Shown: positions 10,462 through 19,325, numbered from the stretch's first letter. The stretch: 64,000 nucleotides of DNA from Oceanobacillus senegalensis (GCF_900176885.1 NZ_LT839648.1:674258-738257); one strand, 5' to 3'. The notes: a model not told the origin generated them from the letters alone. Numbers and translations: made by a program.

Positions 10462-11406
10462 ATGTCCTTTGCTTCAGAAATAAAAAAGGAATTAACTGCA
10501 GTGGAAGTGGACGAATGTTGTAAAATGGCTGAATTGGCAGCCTTAATTAGAATGAATGGAGCGATTTCGGTTAACCGAATGAAATACTCCTTAGACATTC
10601 AAACTGAAAATGCAGCGATAGCGAGAAGAATATATACATTAATTAAATCTAAATATGATCTTCCTCTGGAAATATTAGTAAGAAAAAAAATGAAATTAAA
10701 GAAAAACAATGTATATATTGTCCGATTAAAAGAAAACGTTCGTGAAATACTTTCTGAATTAGGCATTCTAAAAGATGCTTTTACGGTCGTACGAACTATT
10801 TCTGATAAATATCTATCCAAGCCTTGTTGTAAACGGGCTTATTTACGTGGAGCATTTTTAGCAGGTGGCTCTATTAATAATCCTGAAACATCCTCCTATC
10901 ATTTAGAAATTTATAACCTTCATAGTGAACATAATGAAGCATTACTTGAATTACTAAATTCTTTTGGTCTGCACGCCCGGACGCTTGAAAGAAAAAAAGG
11001 ATTTATTGTGTATATGAAAGAAGCTGAGAAAATTACGGAGTTTTTAAATATTATTGGTGCCCATAATGCATTATTTAAATTTGAAGACGTTCGTATTGTA
11101 CGAGATATGCGCAATTCAGTAAATCGATTAGTGAATTGTGAAACAGCCAATCTGAATAAAACGATAGGAGCAGCATTTCGTCAGATTGAAAATATAAAAC
11201 TTATAGAAAACACAGTTGGCTTGGATAAACTTCCAGAAAAACTTCAAGAGGTGGCCAGATTAAGAGTTCAGCACCAAGATGTTTCATTAAAAGAACTTGG
11301 AGAACTTATAACCAGCGGAAAAATTTCTAAATCAGGTGTTAATCATCGCTTGAAGAAAATTGATGAGTTTGCTGAAAAAATTAAACAAGGCGAATCTATC
11401 CTGTAA
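10462..11406 (+). CDS. whiA: DNA-binding protein WhiA
   Basis: A 314-residue protein with an N-terminal LAGLIDADG-like domain ([22 protein letters not shown] at about 130-150 corresponds to its core) and a C-terminal helix-turn-helix that includes SLKELGELI and [14 protein letters not shown]. WhiA affects cell division and chromosome segregation in B. subtilis. An AAAGGAGGG site lies upstream of the ATG. It is followed not directly by crh but by a repeat element. Confidence 0.95.
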   Translation: MSFASEIKKELTAVEVDECCKMAELAALIRMNGAISVNRMKYSLDIQTENAAIARRIYTLIKSKYDLPLEILVRKKMKLKKNNVYIVRLKENVREILSELGILKDAFTVVRTISDKYLSKPCCKRAYLRGAFLAGGSINNPETSSYHLEIYNLHSEHNEALLELLNSFGLHARTLERKKGFIVYMKEAEKITEFLNIIGAHNALFKFEDVRIVRDMRNSVNRLVNCETANLNKTIGAAFRQIENIKLIENTVGLDKLPEKLQEVARLRVQHQDVSLKELGELITSGKISKSGVNHRLKKIDEFAEKIKQGESIL

Positions 11407-11444
11407 AATTTTGGATAAATTAATTACTTATTATTCTTTATTCG

Positions 11445-11453
11445 TGATATAAT
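11445..11453 (+). promoter_or_regulatory. Possible extended -10 promoter upstream of crh
   Basis: TGATATAAT fits an extended -10 (TGN followed by TATAAT at 11448-11453). The -35 is poor. It would read through the repeat element into crh. Confidence 0.35.
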
Positions 11454-11504
11454 TATTATAATTTACTAGAATGGGAGTTTGTAAGTTAATCCTTCAGGTC
11501 TTTA

Positions 11505-11642
11505 TGAGGCTGGAATAACCAAAGTGTTTAACTCAAAAGACGAATAATGAACTACTTAGAGAAGTACATATTTGTGTGCGTTTTTTATGCATCAATCATG
11601 TTCGTGTTTTGCTATGAAAATACTTTATGCCCCCAGCCTCCA
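11505..11642. repeat. MITE-like imperfect palindromic element, copy A
   Basis: The left end GAGGCTGGAATAACC followed by AAAGT is repeated inverted at the right end (reverse complement GAGGCTGGGGGCATAAAGT). Similarity between the arms continues inward for about 45 bases (CAAAA, ACGAA, ATGA blocks). A related element with the same left end occurs at 50555. It lies within the 359-base whiA-crh gap. No transposase is present, so this looks like a non-autonomous dispersed repeat. A 65-codon reading frame over its right half (11572-11769) is judged spurious. Confidence 0.65.
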
Positions 11643-11765
11643 AAAACATATTTATTTTATTATAATAGTGTTGATGATAAACTGTTATAAAGCTAAAAAA
11701 ATAGAATGGTTTTATCATTGTTGTACAAACATGTTAGCGTTTTCAAGTAGGGAGGATGAAAGAGA

Positions 11766-12020
11766 TTGATTGAGAAATCTGTAAAAGTAGAGTTAGAATC
11801 AGGTTTACAAGCAAGGCCTGCAGCGCAATTTGTCCAAGAGGCAAATCGCTACTCATCTCATTTATTTTTGGAAAAGGATGGAAAAAAGGTAAATGCCAAG
11901 AGTATTATGGGATTGATGAGCTTGGCAATAGCAAGTGGGGAAGATGTCGTGTTGATTGCAGATGGTCCTGATGAAGAGGATGCGATTAATCATTTATCAG
12001 ATTTTGTAAAGCTAAAGTAA
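11766..12020 (+). CDS. crh: HPr-like catabolite repression protein Crh
   Basis: An 84-residue HPr paralogue. Position 15 is Gln (GLQARPA) instead of the phosphorylatable His of HPr, while Ser46 (NAKSIMGLMSLA) is kept. This is the diagnostic Crh pattern: it cannot take part in sugar phosphotransfer but can be phosphorylated by HprK and act as CcpA co-repressor. The start is TTG 11766, with GGGAGG 10 bases upstream. It follows whiA as in B. subtilis. Confidence 0.95.
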   Translation: MIEKSVKVELESGLQARPAAQFVQEANRYSSHLFLEKDGKKVNAKSIMGLMSLAIASGEDVVLIADGPDEEDAINHLSDFVKLK

Positions 12021-12026
12021 TCAAGA

Positions 12027-12065
12027 AAAAATCCCTTTCACTAATTGTTTAGGAAAGGGATTTTT
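12027..12065. terminator. Bidirectional terminator between crh and clpP
   Basis: AAAAATCCCTTTC (12027-12039) pairs with GAAAGGGATTTTT (12053-12065). A-run and T-run flank the stem, so it can stop both convergent genes. Confidence 0.9.
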
Positions 12066-12074
12066 GTCTGTTTT

Positions 12075-12665
12075 TTATTGTTGTTCTTTACGCTCTAGAA
12101 TTTTGTCAATCAAGCCATATTCAACGGACTGATCAGCAGTCATAAAGTTGTCACGTTCTGTATCACGTTCAATTACTTCTAGTGGTTGACCAGTTTTTTC
12201 GGATAGAATAGTGTTCATTCGTTTCTTAATATCGATAATTCGTTTAGCATGAATTTCAATATCAGTTGCTTGACCTTGTGCACCACCAAGTGGTTGGTGA
12301 ATCATAATTTCACTGTTAGGTAATGCGAAACGTTTACCTTTTTCCCCAGCTGCTAGTAGGAACGATCCCATAGAAGCTGCCATACCGATACAAATTGTTG
12401 AGACGTCTGGCTTAATAAAATTCATTGTATCATAAATGGCCATTCCAGCTGTGATAGATCCACCTGGTGAATTAATATATAGTGAAATATCTTTCTCCGG
12501 ATCTTCAGCTTCTAAGAAAAGCAACTGAGCAACAATTGAGTTTGCTACATTGTCATCAATTCCACTACCTAGTAAAATAATACGGTCTTTTAATAAACGT
12601 GAATAAATGTCATACGCACGCTCGCCACGATTTGTTTGTTCAATGACTGTTGGTACTAAATTCAT
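12075..12665 (-). CDS. clpP: ATP-dependent Clp protease proteolytic subunit
   Basis: Serine protease that forms the tetradecameric chamber used with ClpX or ClpC. It has 196 residues, with the catalytic triad Ser98 (GMAASMGSF), His123 ([10 protein letters not shown]) and Asp172 (ERDNF). The start [10 protein letters not shown] at 12665 is preceded by AAGGAGG; an in-frame TTG at 12683 overlaps that site and is rejected. A CtsR operator covers the promoter, so it is probably heat- and stress-inducible. Confidence 0.97.
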   Translation of the reverse strand: MNLVPTVIEQTNRGERAYDIYSRLLKDRIILLGSGIDDNVANSIVAQLLFLEAEDPEKDISLYINSPGGSITAGMAIYDTMNFIKPDVSTICIGMAASMGSFLLAAGEKGKRFALPNSEIMIHQPLGGAQGQATDIEIHAKRIIDIKKRMNTILSEKTGQPLEVIERDTERDNFMTADQSVEYGLIDKILERKEQQ

Positions 12666-12719
12666 ATAAAAATCCTCCTTCAATTACAATACTAATATCA
12701 CCTTGTTGTTGCTAATTCC

Positions 12720-12749
12720 ATCATATCTGAAAGGTCAATGAAGGTCAAA
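12720..12749 (-). promoter_or_regulatory. clpP promoter overlapped by a CtsR operator
   Basis: Read on the plus strand, GGTCAAT (12733-12739), GAA, GGTCAAA (12743-12749) is the CtsR heptad direct repeat with three-base spacing. On the minus strand the same bases give -35 TTGACC (12748-12743), a 17-base spacer and -10 TATGAT (12725-12720). Overlap of operator and -35 explains repression by CtsR. Confidence 0.9.
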
Positions 12750-12956
12750 CAAAAACGTTCGACAAATGGCTGCAAACAATCTACTTTTCATCATTCCCAA
12801 TTATTAGGTGATTAAACATCTTAGTATATGGTAATATACGTTTTTTATTCAAAAAGTGGAATGTTTCAAGAGGATTACATGAGATTTAAACTTTCTACTT
12901 GTAACTACTTAGAATCCGCGTTATACTATATAAGTATTGATTTTAGAATATATTAT

Positions 12957-13032
12957 GCGCCCATAGCTCAGCTGGATAGAGCACTGGTTTCCGGTACCAG
13001 GTTTGTCGGGGGTTCGAATCCCTCTGGGCGCG
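12957..13032 (+). tRNA. tRNA-Arg (anticodon CCG)
   Basis: A cloverleaf is clear: acceptor GCGCCCA pairs with TGGGCGC, D-arm AGCTCAGCTGGATAGAGC, anticodon stem CTGGT/ACCAG around the loop TTCCGGT with CCG, and T-arm GGGGGTTCGAATCCCTC. The discriminator is G and CCA is not encoded. It reads CGG, a rare codon in such genomes. Confidence 0.95.
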
Positions 13033-13050
13033 TCCAACAAAATTAATTAG

Positions 13051-13091
13051 AGCAAGGGTTAGAAATTATTTTCTTCCCTTGCTATTTTTTT
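13051..13091 (+). terminator. Terminator of the tRNA-Arg gene
   Basis: AGCAAGGG (13051-13058) pairs with CCCTTGCT (13076-13083) and is followed by ATTTTTTTG. Confidence 0.8.
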
Positions 13092-13223
13092 GTTTTTAGT
13101 CCTATTCAAACAACTTTAGCCTTTACTCCCTTTTTCAGTGCGGGATAAAAGAACTCCGTTCGTTTATTTCATTCAACAAAAGGATACAATGAAAGAAAAT
13201 AACGGAATAGAGGTGTTCGGCTT

Positions 13224-13700
13224 ATGGATATGGTAGATAAGGATATTAACAGATTGCAAAAGAAGGATGTAAGTCGTAATTTATGGTCAGGCATTCTTTT
13301 TGGTATTGGTCTTGCTGCTTTCATAGATGAAGTGATTTTTCATCAGCTTCTGGGATGGCATTATTTTTATGATCAATCAACAACCCGAATCGGTATTCTA
13401 TCTGACGGGCTGTTTCATGCTTTCAGTTGGTTTTCTACTGTCGGATCACTGTTCATTGTTGCTGATCTTAGGCGCAGGAGTGTATGGTGGGCAACAAGAT
13501 GGATTGGTGGGGTTTTGATTGGTTTGGGTGGATTCAATCTCTACGACGGTATTATTCAGCACAAAATGATGCGGATACATCAAATACGGAATGATACCGA
13601 TAACTTGCTGATGTATGACATCGTATGGAATTTGGCCGCATTTATAATCTTAACTGCTGGAATCATTGTTTTGTTTCAGACACGAAAAAGGATAAGCTAA
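13224..13700 (+). CDS. DUF2243 membrane protein
   Basis: A 158-residue protein with four hydrophobic segments (about 20-40, 60-80, 92-110 and 135-155). The pattern GIGLAAFIDEVIFHQLLGWHH-like, here ending in Tyr, and the HAFSW and GGFNLYDGIIQHK blocks match DUF2243, which has no assigned biochemical function. Conserved His and Asp residues within membrane segments hint at metal or haem contacts; that is inference. It is followed after one base by a CtaG-type gene, a recurrent pair in Bacillales. Confidence 0.85.
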   Translation: MDMVDKDINRLQKKDVSRNLWSGILFGIGLAAFIDEVIFHQLLGWHYFYDQSTTRIGILSDGLFHAFSWFSTVGSLFIVADLRRRSVWWATRWIGGVLIGLGGFNLYDGIIQHKMMRIHQIRNDTDNLLMYDIVWNLAAFIILTAGIIVLFQTRKRIS

Positions 13701-13701
13701 T

Positions 13702-14493
13702 ATGCAAAATGATCATCTAATCGTATTGGTTGAATGGGTACTTGCCTTCCCATTTCTTGCAGTTTTGTTTATTTATATCAGAGCTTTGTTCATGTCCAGC
13801 AAAAAAGGTAGGTATTGGCCTGTGTTCCGTTCGCTTTTTTGGTTTACCGGTGTATTTCTTTGCCTTATTTCTGTTGCAGGTCCAATGGTACATCTGGCAC
13901 ATGAAGACTTTCGGATACATATGATAGGGCATCTCTTTCTTGGTATGCTTGGTCCGTTATTGATGGCGCTTGGTGCTCCCATGAAACTGCTGCTGCGATC
14001 TCTTTCTATCCAACAGGCAAAAAGAATTACTCGGATTTTGCGCAGCCGACTACTTGGATTTCTAAGTAATCCTATTGTTACGGCAACCTTTAATATAGGT
14101 GGTCTGTGGATTCTTTATACAACTGATTTATTTAGAATGATGCATGAGAGCGCACCTCTGTATATCCTAGTCCATCTTCATATATTCCTATCGGGATATC
14201 TGTTTACCGTATCGCTGATTTATGTTGAACCGATTCCGCACAGAACCAGCTACCTATACCGCAGTATTATATTGGTGTTAGCGCTCGCCACTCACGGCAT
14301 TCTATCGAAATATATTTATGCTCGACCACCGGAAGGCGTTCCCGCGGATAAAGCAGAAGCGGGTGGAATGCTGATGTATTATGGCGGTGATGCCATAGAA
14401 CTGATGATTATAATTATACTTTGTTATCATTGGTACCGTGCCACATCCCCTAAGGAAAGGTTAAATGACAAAGGGTTTCCTATATCAGAATAG
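13702..14493 (+). CDS. Cytochrome c oxidase assembly factor CtaG family protein
   Basis: A 263-residue polytopic membrane protein of the caa3-type CtaG family (DUF1404-like). Conserved features are HLAHEDFRIHMIGHLFLGMLGPLL at about 67-90, HLHIFLSGYLFT at about 150-165, and a terminal YYGGDAIELM. CtaG helps mature caa3 oxidase in B. subtilis, but no ctaCDEF genes are nearby. This may be a paralogue working with the DUF2243 protein. Confidence 0.82.
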   Translation: MQNDHLIVLVEWVLAFPFLAVLFIYIRALFMSSKKGRYWPVFRSLFWFTGVFLCLISVAGPMVHLAHEDFRIHMIGHLFLGMLGPLLMALGAPMKLLLRSLSIQQAKRITRILRSRLLGFLSNPIVTATFNIGGLWILYTTDLFRMMHESAPLYILVHLHIFLSGYLFTVSLIYVEPIPHRTSYLYRSIILVLALATHGILSKYIYARPPEGVPADKAEAGGMLMYYGGDAIELMIIIILCYHWYRATSPKERLNDKGFPISE

Positions 14494-14801
14494 TAATTTC
14501 ACCCCGGACTAATGCGTACATTTTCAATTTTGCAGTTCATTGAGGGCATAAAAACAACAGAGCTGCTCTATATCGATATTCGCTCAACTAGTAAAATAAA
14601 AAATGAGAATTTCTATAAAACTCTCTTATTAAAGTTTTGAAAACGAATTTCCTCATCCGGTTGCTATCTCCGAATAGGTAAGCGTCAAAAAAGTCCCACC
14701 AGCTTTAGTAGGTGGGACTTTTTGACGCTTTTGTTTTTGTCTGATTCGGATAAAACCCATACCTTTTCGAGTTAATAATAAATCAAAATATCCGAAAATT
14801 A
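14494..14801. other. Intergenic region between ctaG-like gene and the GntR operon promoter
   Basis: No gene is seen. It carries a weak hairpin near 14602-14625 and the strong terminator at 14681-14737. Confidence 0.5.
14681..14737 (+). terminator. Long rho-independent terminator
   Basis: AGCGTCAAAAAAGTCCCACC (14681-14700) pairs with GGTGGGACTTTTTGACGCTT (14711-14730), with only one base-count difference in the A/T tracts, followed by TTTTGTTTTTG. It is 190 bases after the ctaG-like stop and could also stop transcription from the right. Confidence 0.85.
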
Positions 14802-14830
14802 TTGACAAAATAATGGTAAGCGTTTACCAT
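14802..14830 (+). promoter_or_regulatory. Promoter of the gntR-dmpFG operon with a cre-like box
   Basis: TTGACA (14802-14807), a 17-base spacer and TACCAT (14825-14830) form a sigma-A promoter. The spacer and -10 contain ATGGTAAGCGTTTACCAT (14813-14830), a near-palindrome that matches 12 of 14 positions of the cre consensus. CcpA or another LacI-family repressor could bind there. Confidence 0.6.
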
Positions 14831-14838
14831 ACAGATAG

Positions 14839-14880
14839 AAGTTAAATATGTTAACTGTTAATTGTTAACATATTTAACTT
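14839..14880. promoter_or_regulatory. 42-bp palindrome, probable GntR operator
   Basis: AAGTTAAATATGTTAAC (14839-14855) and its exact reverse complement (14864-14880) flank TGTTAATT. The site lies between the promoter and the regulator's start, with GTTAAC-type half sites repeated inside. Self-regulation by the adjacent GntR protein is the simplest reading. Confidence 0.65.
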
Positions 14881-14916
14881 ATCAGACAATTTCATTTGGA
14901 AGGGGGCCTGTTACTG

Positions 14917-15585
14917 GTGATGGGCATAAAGAAAAGTCATGTAAGTGATCAGGTTCTCGCGTATTTACGTAAGAAAATTATGCTGCAAGAGCTAAAAGAA
15001 GGTGATCATCTAAAGGAAACGGAATTGTCAAAGGAACTTAATGTTAGCCGAGGTCCTGTACGTGAGGCAATTGCGAAATTAGAGACGGAAGGTTTAGTTG
15101 ATACACCGTCCAATGGTAGGACTGTTGTTGTTCATTTTTCTACTAGAGATATTAAAAATTTATATGATAGTAGAATTTTGTTAGAAAAGCAGGCACTAAA
15201 CCAAATTGAATCAAGTGTATTAGAAGAAAGAAAAGACCAGTTATTTGCTTATGTTAAGCAAATGCAGAATTCCTTCAATAAAGGTGTTAGGGATATTCAT
15301 ACAGATTTAGCTTTTCACGGTTTACTTGTAGAAATGGCGAATAATAAAACATTAGTTCAATTATGGAATTCATTACAAGGAATCATACACACATTAATTG
15401 ATGTTACTTCAGAATATGTGCAAATGCGCCAACAGGAAATAATCAATCAGCATAGTAAGATTCTCAATGCATTGGTTAATAGAGATGTTGAGAACGCCCA
15501 AGAATTATTAAGGCAGCATCTAGAAGAAGCCTCTAACTATTATACGAGTGCAGTTGAGAGTATAAATAAAGGAGGAGAAATATAA
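14917..15585 (+). CDS. GntR family regulator, FadR/FCD subfamily
   Basis: A protein of about 222 residues with an N-terminal winged helix ([26 protein letters not shown], residues about 35-60) and a C-terminal all-helical FCD ligand domain with the metal-ligand pattern including DLAFHGLL and QHSKILNAL. The GTG at 14917 is 10 bases from AGGGGG; the ATG at 14920 is the alternative and the TTG at 14896 is too far upstream. It probably represses the downstream aldehyde/aldolase genes, with an intermediate or the carboxylic acid substrate as inducer. Confidence 0.88.
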   Translation: MMGIKKSHVSDQVLAYLRKKIMLQELKEGDHLKETELSKELNVSRGPVREAIAKLETEGLVDTPSNGRTVVVHFSTRDIKNLYDSRILLEKQALNQIESSVLEERKDQLFAYVKQMQNSFNKGVRDIHTDLAFHGLLVEMANNKTLVQLWNSLQGIIHTLIDVTSEYVQMRQQEIINQHSKILNALVNRDVENAQELLRQHLEEASNYYTSAVESINKGGEI

Positions 15586-15586
15586 C

Positions 15587-16489
15587 ATGGTACAAGAGAA
15601 AGTGAAATGTGCAATTATTGGTTCAGGGAATATTGGAACAGACTTAATGTATAAGCTTTTTAGAAGTGACCAACTTGAGCCGTCAGTTATGATTGGAATT
15701 GATCCGAAATCAAAGGGATTAGCTAAAGCAAGAGAATTGGGATTACTTACTATCGATAATGGAATTGATGGATTTTTAGATCATGCAGATAAAGCGGAAA
15801 TCGTGTTTGAAGCTACTTCTGCAAAAGCTCACGCGGCCAATGCACCTATTTTAAAGGAACTTGGAAAAAAAGCGATAGATTTAACTCCAGCAGCTGTTGG
15901 GCCGTTTATGGTACCTTCTGTAAGCCTAGATATGCATAACGTCGAAGAATTAGATAATGTAAATATGGTAACTTGTGGTGGCCAAGCAACTGTACCAATT
16001 GTTAAAGCTATTTCTGACGTTGTTCATGTTGAGTATGCAGAGATTGTAGCATCTATTTCAAGTAAGAGTGCTGGACCTGGTACAAGACAAAATATTGATG
16101 AATTTACGGAAACAACGGCAAAAGCATTAAAAGATGTAGGTGGTGCAGATGATTCAAAAGCTATCATTATCCTAAATCCTGCAGAACCTCCTATTTTAAT
16201 GAGAAATACAATCTATGCAAAAATAGCTGAATCTTCAGCCGAAATAAATGAAGAAATTTTGGAAAGCTTAAATAAGATGCAAGCTGTTGTTCAAAGTTAC
16301 GTGAAAGGATATCGCTTCAAGACTGACCCGGTAATTAAGGATAACGTTGTAACAGTAGCAGTCGAAGTGGAAGGTAATGGCGACTTCTTACCAAAATACT
16401 CTGGTAATCTGGATATTATCACATCTGCAGCTGTTAAAACCGGAGAAGTTATTGCGGATTCATTAGTTACGAAAGGGGTATCACAATGA
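15587..16489 (+). CDS. mhpF: Acetaldehyde dehydrogenase (acetylating), DmpF/MhpF type
   Basis: Converts acetaldehyde, NAD+ and CoA to acetyl-CoA. The 300-residue protein has the Rossmann GSGNIGTD at about residues 11-18 and the catalytic Cys130 in TCGGQATVP. Enzymes of this family form a complex with the aldolase encoded next door, so that volatile acetaldehyde is channelled. The ATG is preceded by GGAGGAG. The stop overlaps the aldolase start by four bases (ATGA). Confidence 0.95.
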   Translation: MVQEKVKCAIIGSGNIGTDLMYKLFRSDQLEPSVMIGIDPKSKGLAKARELGLLTIDNGIDGFLDHADKAEIVFEATSAKAHAANAPILKELGKKAIDLTPAAVGPFMVPSVSLDMHNVEELDNVNMVTCGGQATVPIVKAISDVVHVEYAEIVASISSKSAGPGTRQNIDEFTETTAKALKDVGGADDSKAIIILNPAEPPILMRNTIYAKIAESSAEINEEILESLNKMQAVVQSYVKGYRFKTDPVIKDNVVTVAVEVEGNGDFLPKYSGNLDIITSAAVKTGEVIADSLVTKGVSQ

Positions 16490-17511
16490 GTGAGAAAAAA
16501 ATTGTAATCAATGATGTAACGTTACGTGATGGAATGCATGCTATATCTCACCAATATTCTGTAGACCAAATTGCCGAATTAACTCAAGTATTAGACGAGG
16601 CTGGTGTGGATATTATTGAAGCTACACATGGGGATGGCTTAGGAGGAAGTTCCCTTCAATACGGTATGGCAAAAGAATCCGAGAAGGATATTATTACAAC
16701 TGCTGTAAAGAATGCCAAACAAGCAAAAGTTGGTGTGTTGCTACTTCCTGGTATAGGTACAATTCAACATTTAAATAATGCTAGGGAATGGGGAGCATCT
16801 GTTGCACGTGTTGCAACACATTGTACGGAAGCAGATGTCTCCGAACAACATATTAAAGCTGCGGTAGATCTTGGAATGGACACTGTTGGATTTTTGATGA
16901 TGTCTCATCGTGTTGAGCCTGAACAACTTTTAGAAGAAGCGAAAAAAATGGAGTCTTATGGTGCGGGAACTATCTATGTTGTTGACTCTGCCGGTGCATT
17001 AACTATGGATCAGGTAAAAAGTAGAGTAGCGTTATTTAAAGAAAATTTAAATACGAAGGTTGGGTTCCATGCACATAATAACCTGTCCTTAGGTATAGCT
17101 AATTCAATTGTTGCTATTGAAGAAGGTGCAGATAGAATTGATGCGAGCTTAGCTGGAATGGGAGCAGGAGCAGGCAATGCATCCTTAGAACAGCTAGTTG
17201 CTGTAATGAATAAGTTAGATATGTCTCATTCTGTAGATTTATATAAAGCGATGGATGCTGCAGAGAATATCATGAAGCCAATGATGAAACGTCCTGTACA
17301 GATTGACTCTTTAAGTTTAACACTAGGATATACTGGGGTTTATTCCAGCTTCCTTATGTTTGCTGAAAGAGCAGGTAAGGAATATGATGTGGACCCACGC
17401 GATATTCTAACTAGACTAGCAGAAATGGGAGCAGTTGGTGGTCAGGAAGATTGGATTATTGGGGTGGCACAGGAATTAGCGAAAGAAAAAGAAGCAGTAT
17501 CTGTAAAATAA
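16486..17511 (+). CDS. mhpE: 4-hydroxy-2-oxovalerate aldolase, DmpG/MhpE type
   Basis: Class II aldolase that cleaves 4-hydroxy-2-oxopentanoate to pyruvate and acetaldehyde. The 341-residue protein has the DRE-TIM signature [12 protein letters not shown] at about residues 10-21 and the metal ligands His195 and His197 in [11 protein letters not shown], followed by GMGAGAGNA. It is the last step of meta-cleavage pathways. No ring-cleavage dioxygenase or semialdehyde enzyme is linked here. Confidence 0.95.
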   Translation: MSEKKIVINDVTLRDGMHAISHQYSVDQIAELTQVLDEAGVDIIEATHGDGLGGSSLQYGMAKESEKDIITTAVKNAKQAKVGVLLLPGIGTIQHLNNAREWGASVARVATHCTEADVSEQHIKAAVDLGMDTVGFLMMSHRVEPEQLLEEAKKMESYGAGTIYVVDSAGALTMDQVKSRVALFKENLNTKVGFHAHNNLSLGIANSIVAIEEGADRIDASLAGMGAGAGNASLEQLVAVMNKLDMSHSVDLYKAMDAAENIMKPMMKRPVQIDSLSLTLGYTGVYSSFLMFAERAGKEYDVDPRDILTRLAEMGAVGGQEDWIIGVAQELAKEKEAVSVK

Positions 17512-17541
17512 AAAGGTCATGAAGGAATACGCCTAAAACAA

Positions 17542-17573
17542 AACAAGGAATCTTATAGATTCCTTGTTTTTTT
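17542..17573. terminator. Terminator between the mhpFE operon and aroK
   Basis: AACAAGGAATC (17542-17552) pairs with GATTCCTTGTT (17558-17568) and ends in seven T; the A-rich left flank lets it serve the convergent aroK too. Confidence 0.85.
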
Positions 17574-17597
17574 GATTAAAGTATAATAGTAGGATAT

Positions 17598-18113
17598 TTA
17601 TACTAGTTTGGATAAATCATTAATTATTTTATAAGCTGATTCATCCACATTTAGATCATCTGTATTAACCTTTAAATGATGATCTTGATAAATTGGTTGT
17701 CGTTCAATAAAAAGATCATGTATTTCGTTTATGGATTTCCCTTGTAAGTTAGGTCTTGTTCGAGTAAGATAGACAATCCTTTCTTTCCAGATATCCCAGG
17801 AAATATCTAGGAAAACAACAATTGATCTAGATAGGCATACATCTTTAACTTCTTTTTGAAGAAAAGCACCTCCGCCTATAGATATTACCAGATGTTTTTC
17901 TTTTGTATAATATTCAATCATTTCTCTTTCTTTTGCACGGAATGTTTTTTCACCATAGATTTTAAAAATCTCAGTTGTTGGCATATTAAATTCCTTTTCT
18001 ATGACACTATCAATATCAATAAACTTACGGTTTAGCTTTTTTGCAAGTTCACGACCAATCGTAGTCTTTCCTACGCCCATGAAACCAATTAAAACAATAC
18101 TTTTTTCATCCAT
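17598..18113 (-). CDS. aroK: Shikimate kinase
   Basis: Phosphorylates shikimate at O3 in the chorismate pathway. The 171-residue protein has the P-loop GFMGVGKTTIGREL at about residues 9-22, the Asp pair IDIDSVIE at about 32-39, GGGAFL at about 79-84, and the lid/adenine motif RTRPNLQGK. It stands alone, away from other aro genes. The ATG at 18113 has GAGAGGC upstream. Confidence 0.92.
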   Translation of the reverse strand: MDEKSIVLIGFMGVGKTTIGRELAKKLNRKFIDIDSVIEKEFNMPTTEIFKIYGEKTFRAKEREMIEYYTKEKHLVISIGGGAFLQKEVKDVCLSRSIVVFLDISWDIWKERIVYLTRTRPNLQGKSINEIHDLFIERQPIYQDHHLKVNTDDLNVDESAYKIINDLSKLV

Positions 18114-18262
18114 ACTAACAAGCCTCTCTATTTTATAGTATTAAGTGTAGTATAATCGAAATTTTAATTTTTGTAAAAACAGATAGAAAAAAATAACTTT
18201 AATCCGTATGGAAATAAAATATAGAAAGTATTGACTATTCCGTCATTCGAGAATAACATGAA

Positions 18263-18321
18263 TGTAAACGTATACTCAATCACATGAACTAGGCGAAACG
18301 TTGTAGTTGAAAACGTATTAA
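18263..18321 (+). promoter_or_regulatory. Two cre-like boxes upstream of the FAH-family gene
   Basis: TGTAAACGTATACT (18263-18276) and TGAAAACGTATTAA (18308-18321) each match about 12 of 14 positions of the cre consensus TGWAANCGNTNWCA. They suggest catabolite control of the downstream gene. No clear -35/-10 pair is assigned. Confidence 0.35.
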
Positions 18322-18340
18322 ATCATAAGAGGTGATGTTC

Positions 18341-19267
18341 ATGAAATTAGCGAACTATATTTTTAAGGGAAAACCAGGGAGGAGTCGTATTGGATTCATA
18401 CATAATGATAGGATAGTAGATATTCAAGAATCCTATCAGCGTTATTTAGTCAACAGTGGTGAGAATAATCTGGCCAATGATGTAGAATATATTCTTCCTT
18501 CCAATCCAGAGGTATTCTTTTCCAGAGGATTAAATATTTTGGATGAAGTAGAGAAAGCCTATAATTATGCTCAAGAGGGAGAAGTAGATTCCTATAGCTT
18601 GGATGAAGTAAGGTTGGAAACACCTAATCCTAATCCATCGAAAATTATATGTGTTGGGAAAAATTATGAAGAACATGTTGCAGAAGTGGATAGTGACTTA
18701 CCGGATCATCCGGTACTCTTTGCTAAGTTTAATAATGCTTTAATTGGTCCGGAAGATGACATTGAAAAACCAAAGGACACGAAACAATATGATTATGAAG
18801 TGGAATTAGGTATTGTAATAGGAAAAGAAGCAACAAAAGTGAGTCGAGTAAATGCTTATGAGTATATATCAGGATATACCATTGGTAATGATATCTCAGC
18901 CCGTGATTTGCAATTTAGAACACAGGAATGGCTTCAAGGAAAAACATTGGATAATAGTACCCCGGTTGGTCCATGGGTCGTTACTAAGGATGAAATAGGG
19001 GATCCAACTAATTTATCCATCCGTGCGTTAGTCAATGGTGAAGAGCGGCAATCATCTAACACGAAATTTATGATTTTTGATATTCCATATTTGATGGAGT
19101 ACATAACGAACCTTATTACATTAAAGCCGGGTGATATCATTCTAACAGGTACACCAGAAGGCGTTGGTTTAGGTATGAATCCACCAGGGTTTATTAATGA
19201 TGGAGATATGGTGACTTTGGAAATTGAAAATATTGGTAAAATGGAGAATAGAGTTATAGAAAAATAA
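18341..19267 (+). CDS. Fumarylacetoacetate hydrolase (FAH) family protein
   Basis: A protein of about 308 residues with the FAH fold. Residues near 95-110 hold ICVGKNYEEHVAE; the metal-binding acidic set is YDYEVELGIVIGK, with a later Asp in ISARDLQFRTQEW; the C-terminus has GDIILTGTPEGVG. Family members act as hydratases, decarboxylases, isomerases or acylpyruvases on 2-oxo acids, and a 2-hydroxypentadienoate hydratase role would feed the nearby aldolase. That link is inferred only. ATG 18341 is chosen with AGAGGTG six bases before it; GTG 18332 and ATG 18335 are in frame. Confidence 0.85.
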   Translation: MKLANYIFKGKPGRSRIGFIHNDRIVDIQESYQRYLVNSGENNLANDVEYILPSNPEVFFSRGLNILDEVEKAYNYAQEGEVDSYSLDEVRLETPNPNPSKIICVGKNYEEHVAEVDSDLPDHPVLFAKFNNALIGPEDDIEKPKDTKQYDYEVELGIVIGKEATKVSRVNAYEYISGYTIGNDISARDLQFRTQEWLQGKTLDNSTPVGPWVVTKDEIGDPTNLSIRALVNGEERQSSNTKFMIFDIPYLMEYITNLITLKPGDIILTGTPEGVGLGMNPPGFINDGDMVTLEIENIGKMENRVIEK

Positions 19268-19289
19268 AAATATGTCGTACCAATGACTT

Positions 19290-19325
19290 AAAAGGATTAG
19301 GATGATTTCCTAATCCTTTTTTTCC
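19290..19325. terminator. Terminator between the FAH gene and the kinase-like gene
   Basis: AAAAGGATTAGGA (19290-19302) pairs with TCCTAATCCTTTT (19308-19320), followed by TTT. The left arm overlaps the stop of the minus-strand kinase-like gene. Confidence 0.85.

Noticed and set aside
11572-11769. 65-codon ORF before crh
   Set aside because: It covers the arm of the palindromic repeat and overlaps the crh ribosome site; composition is not protein-like.
12828-13046. 72-codon ORF over the tRNA
   Set aside because: Its end is a translation of the tRNA-Arg gene (AQLDRALVSG type artefact).
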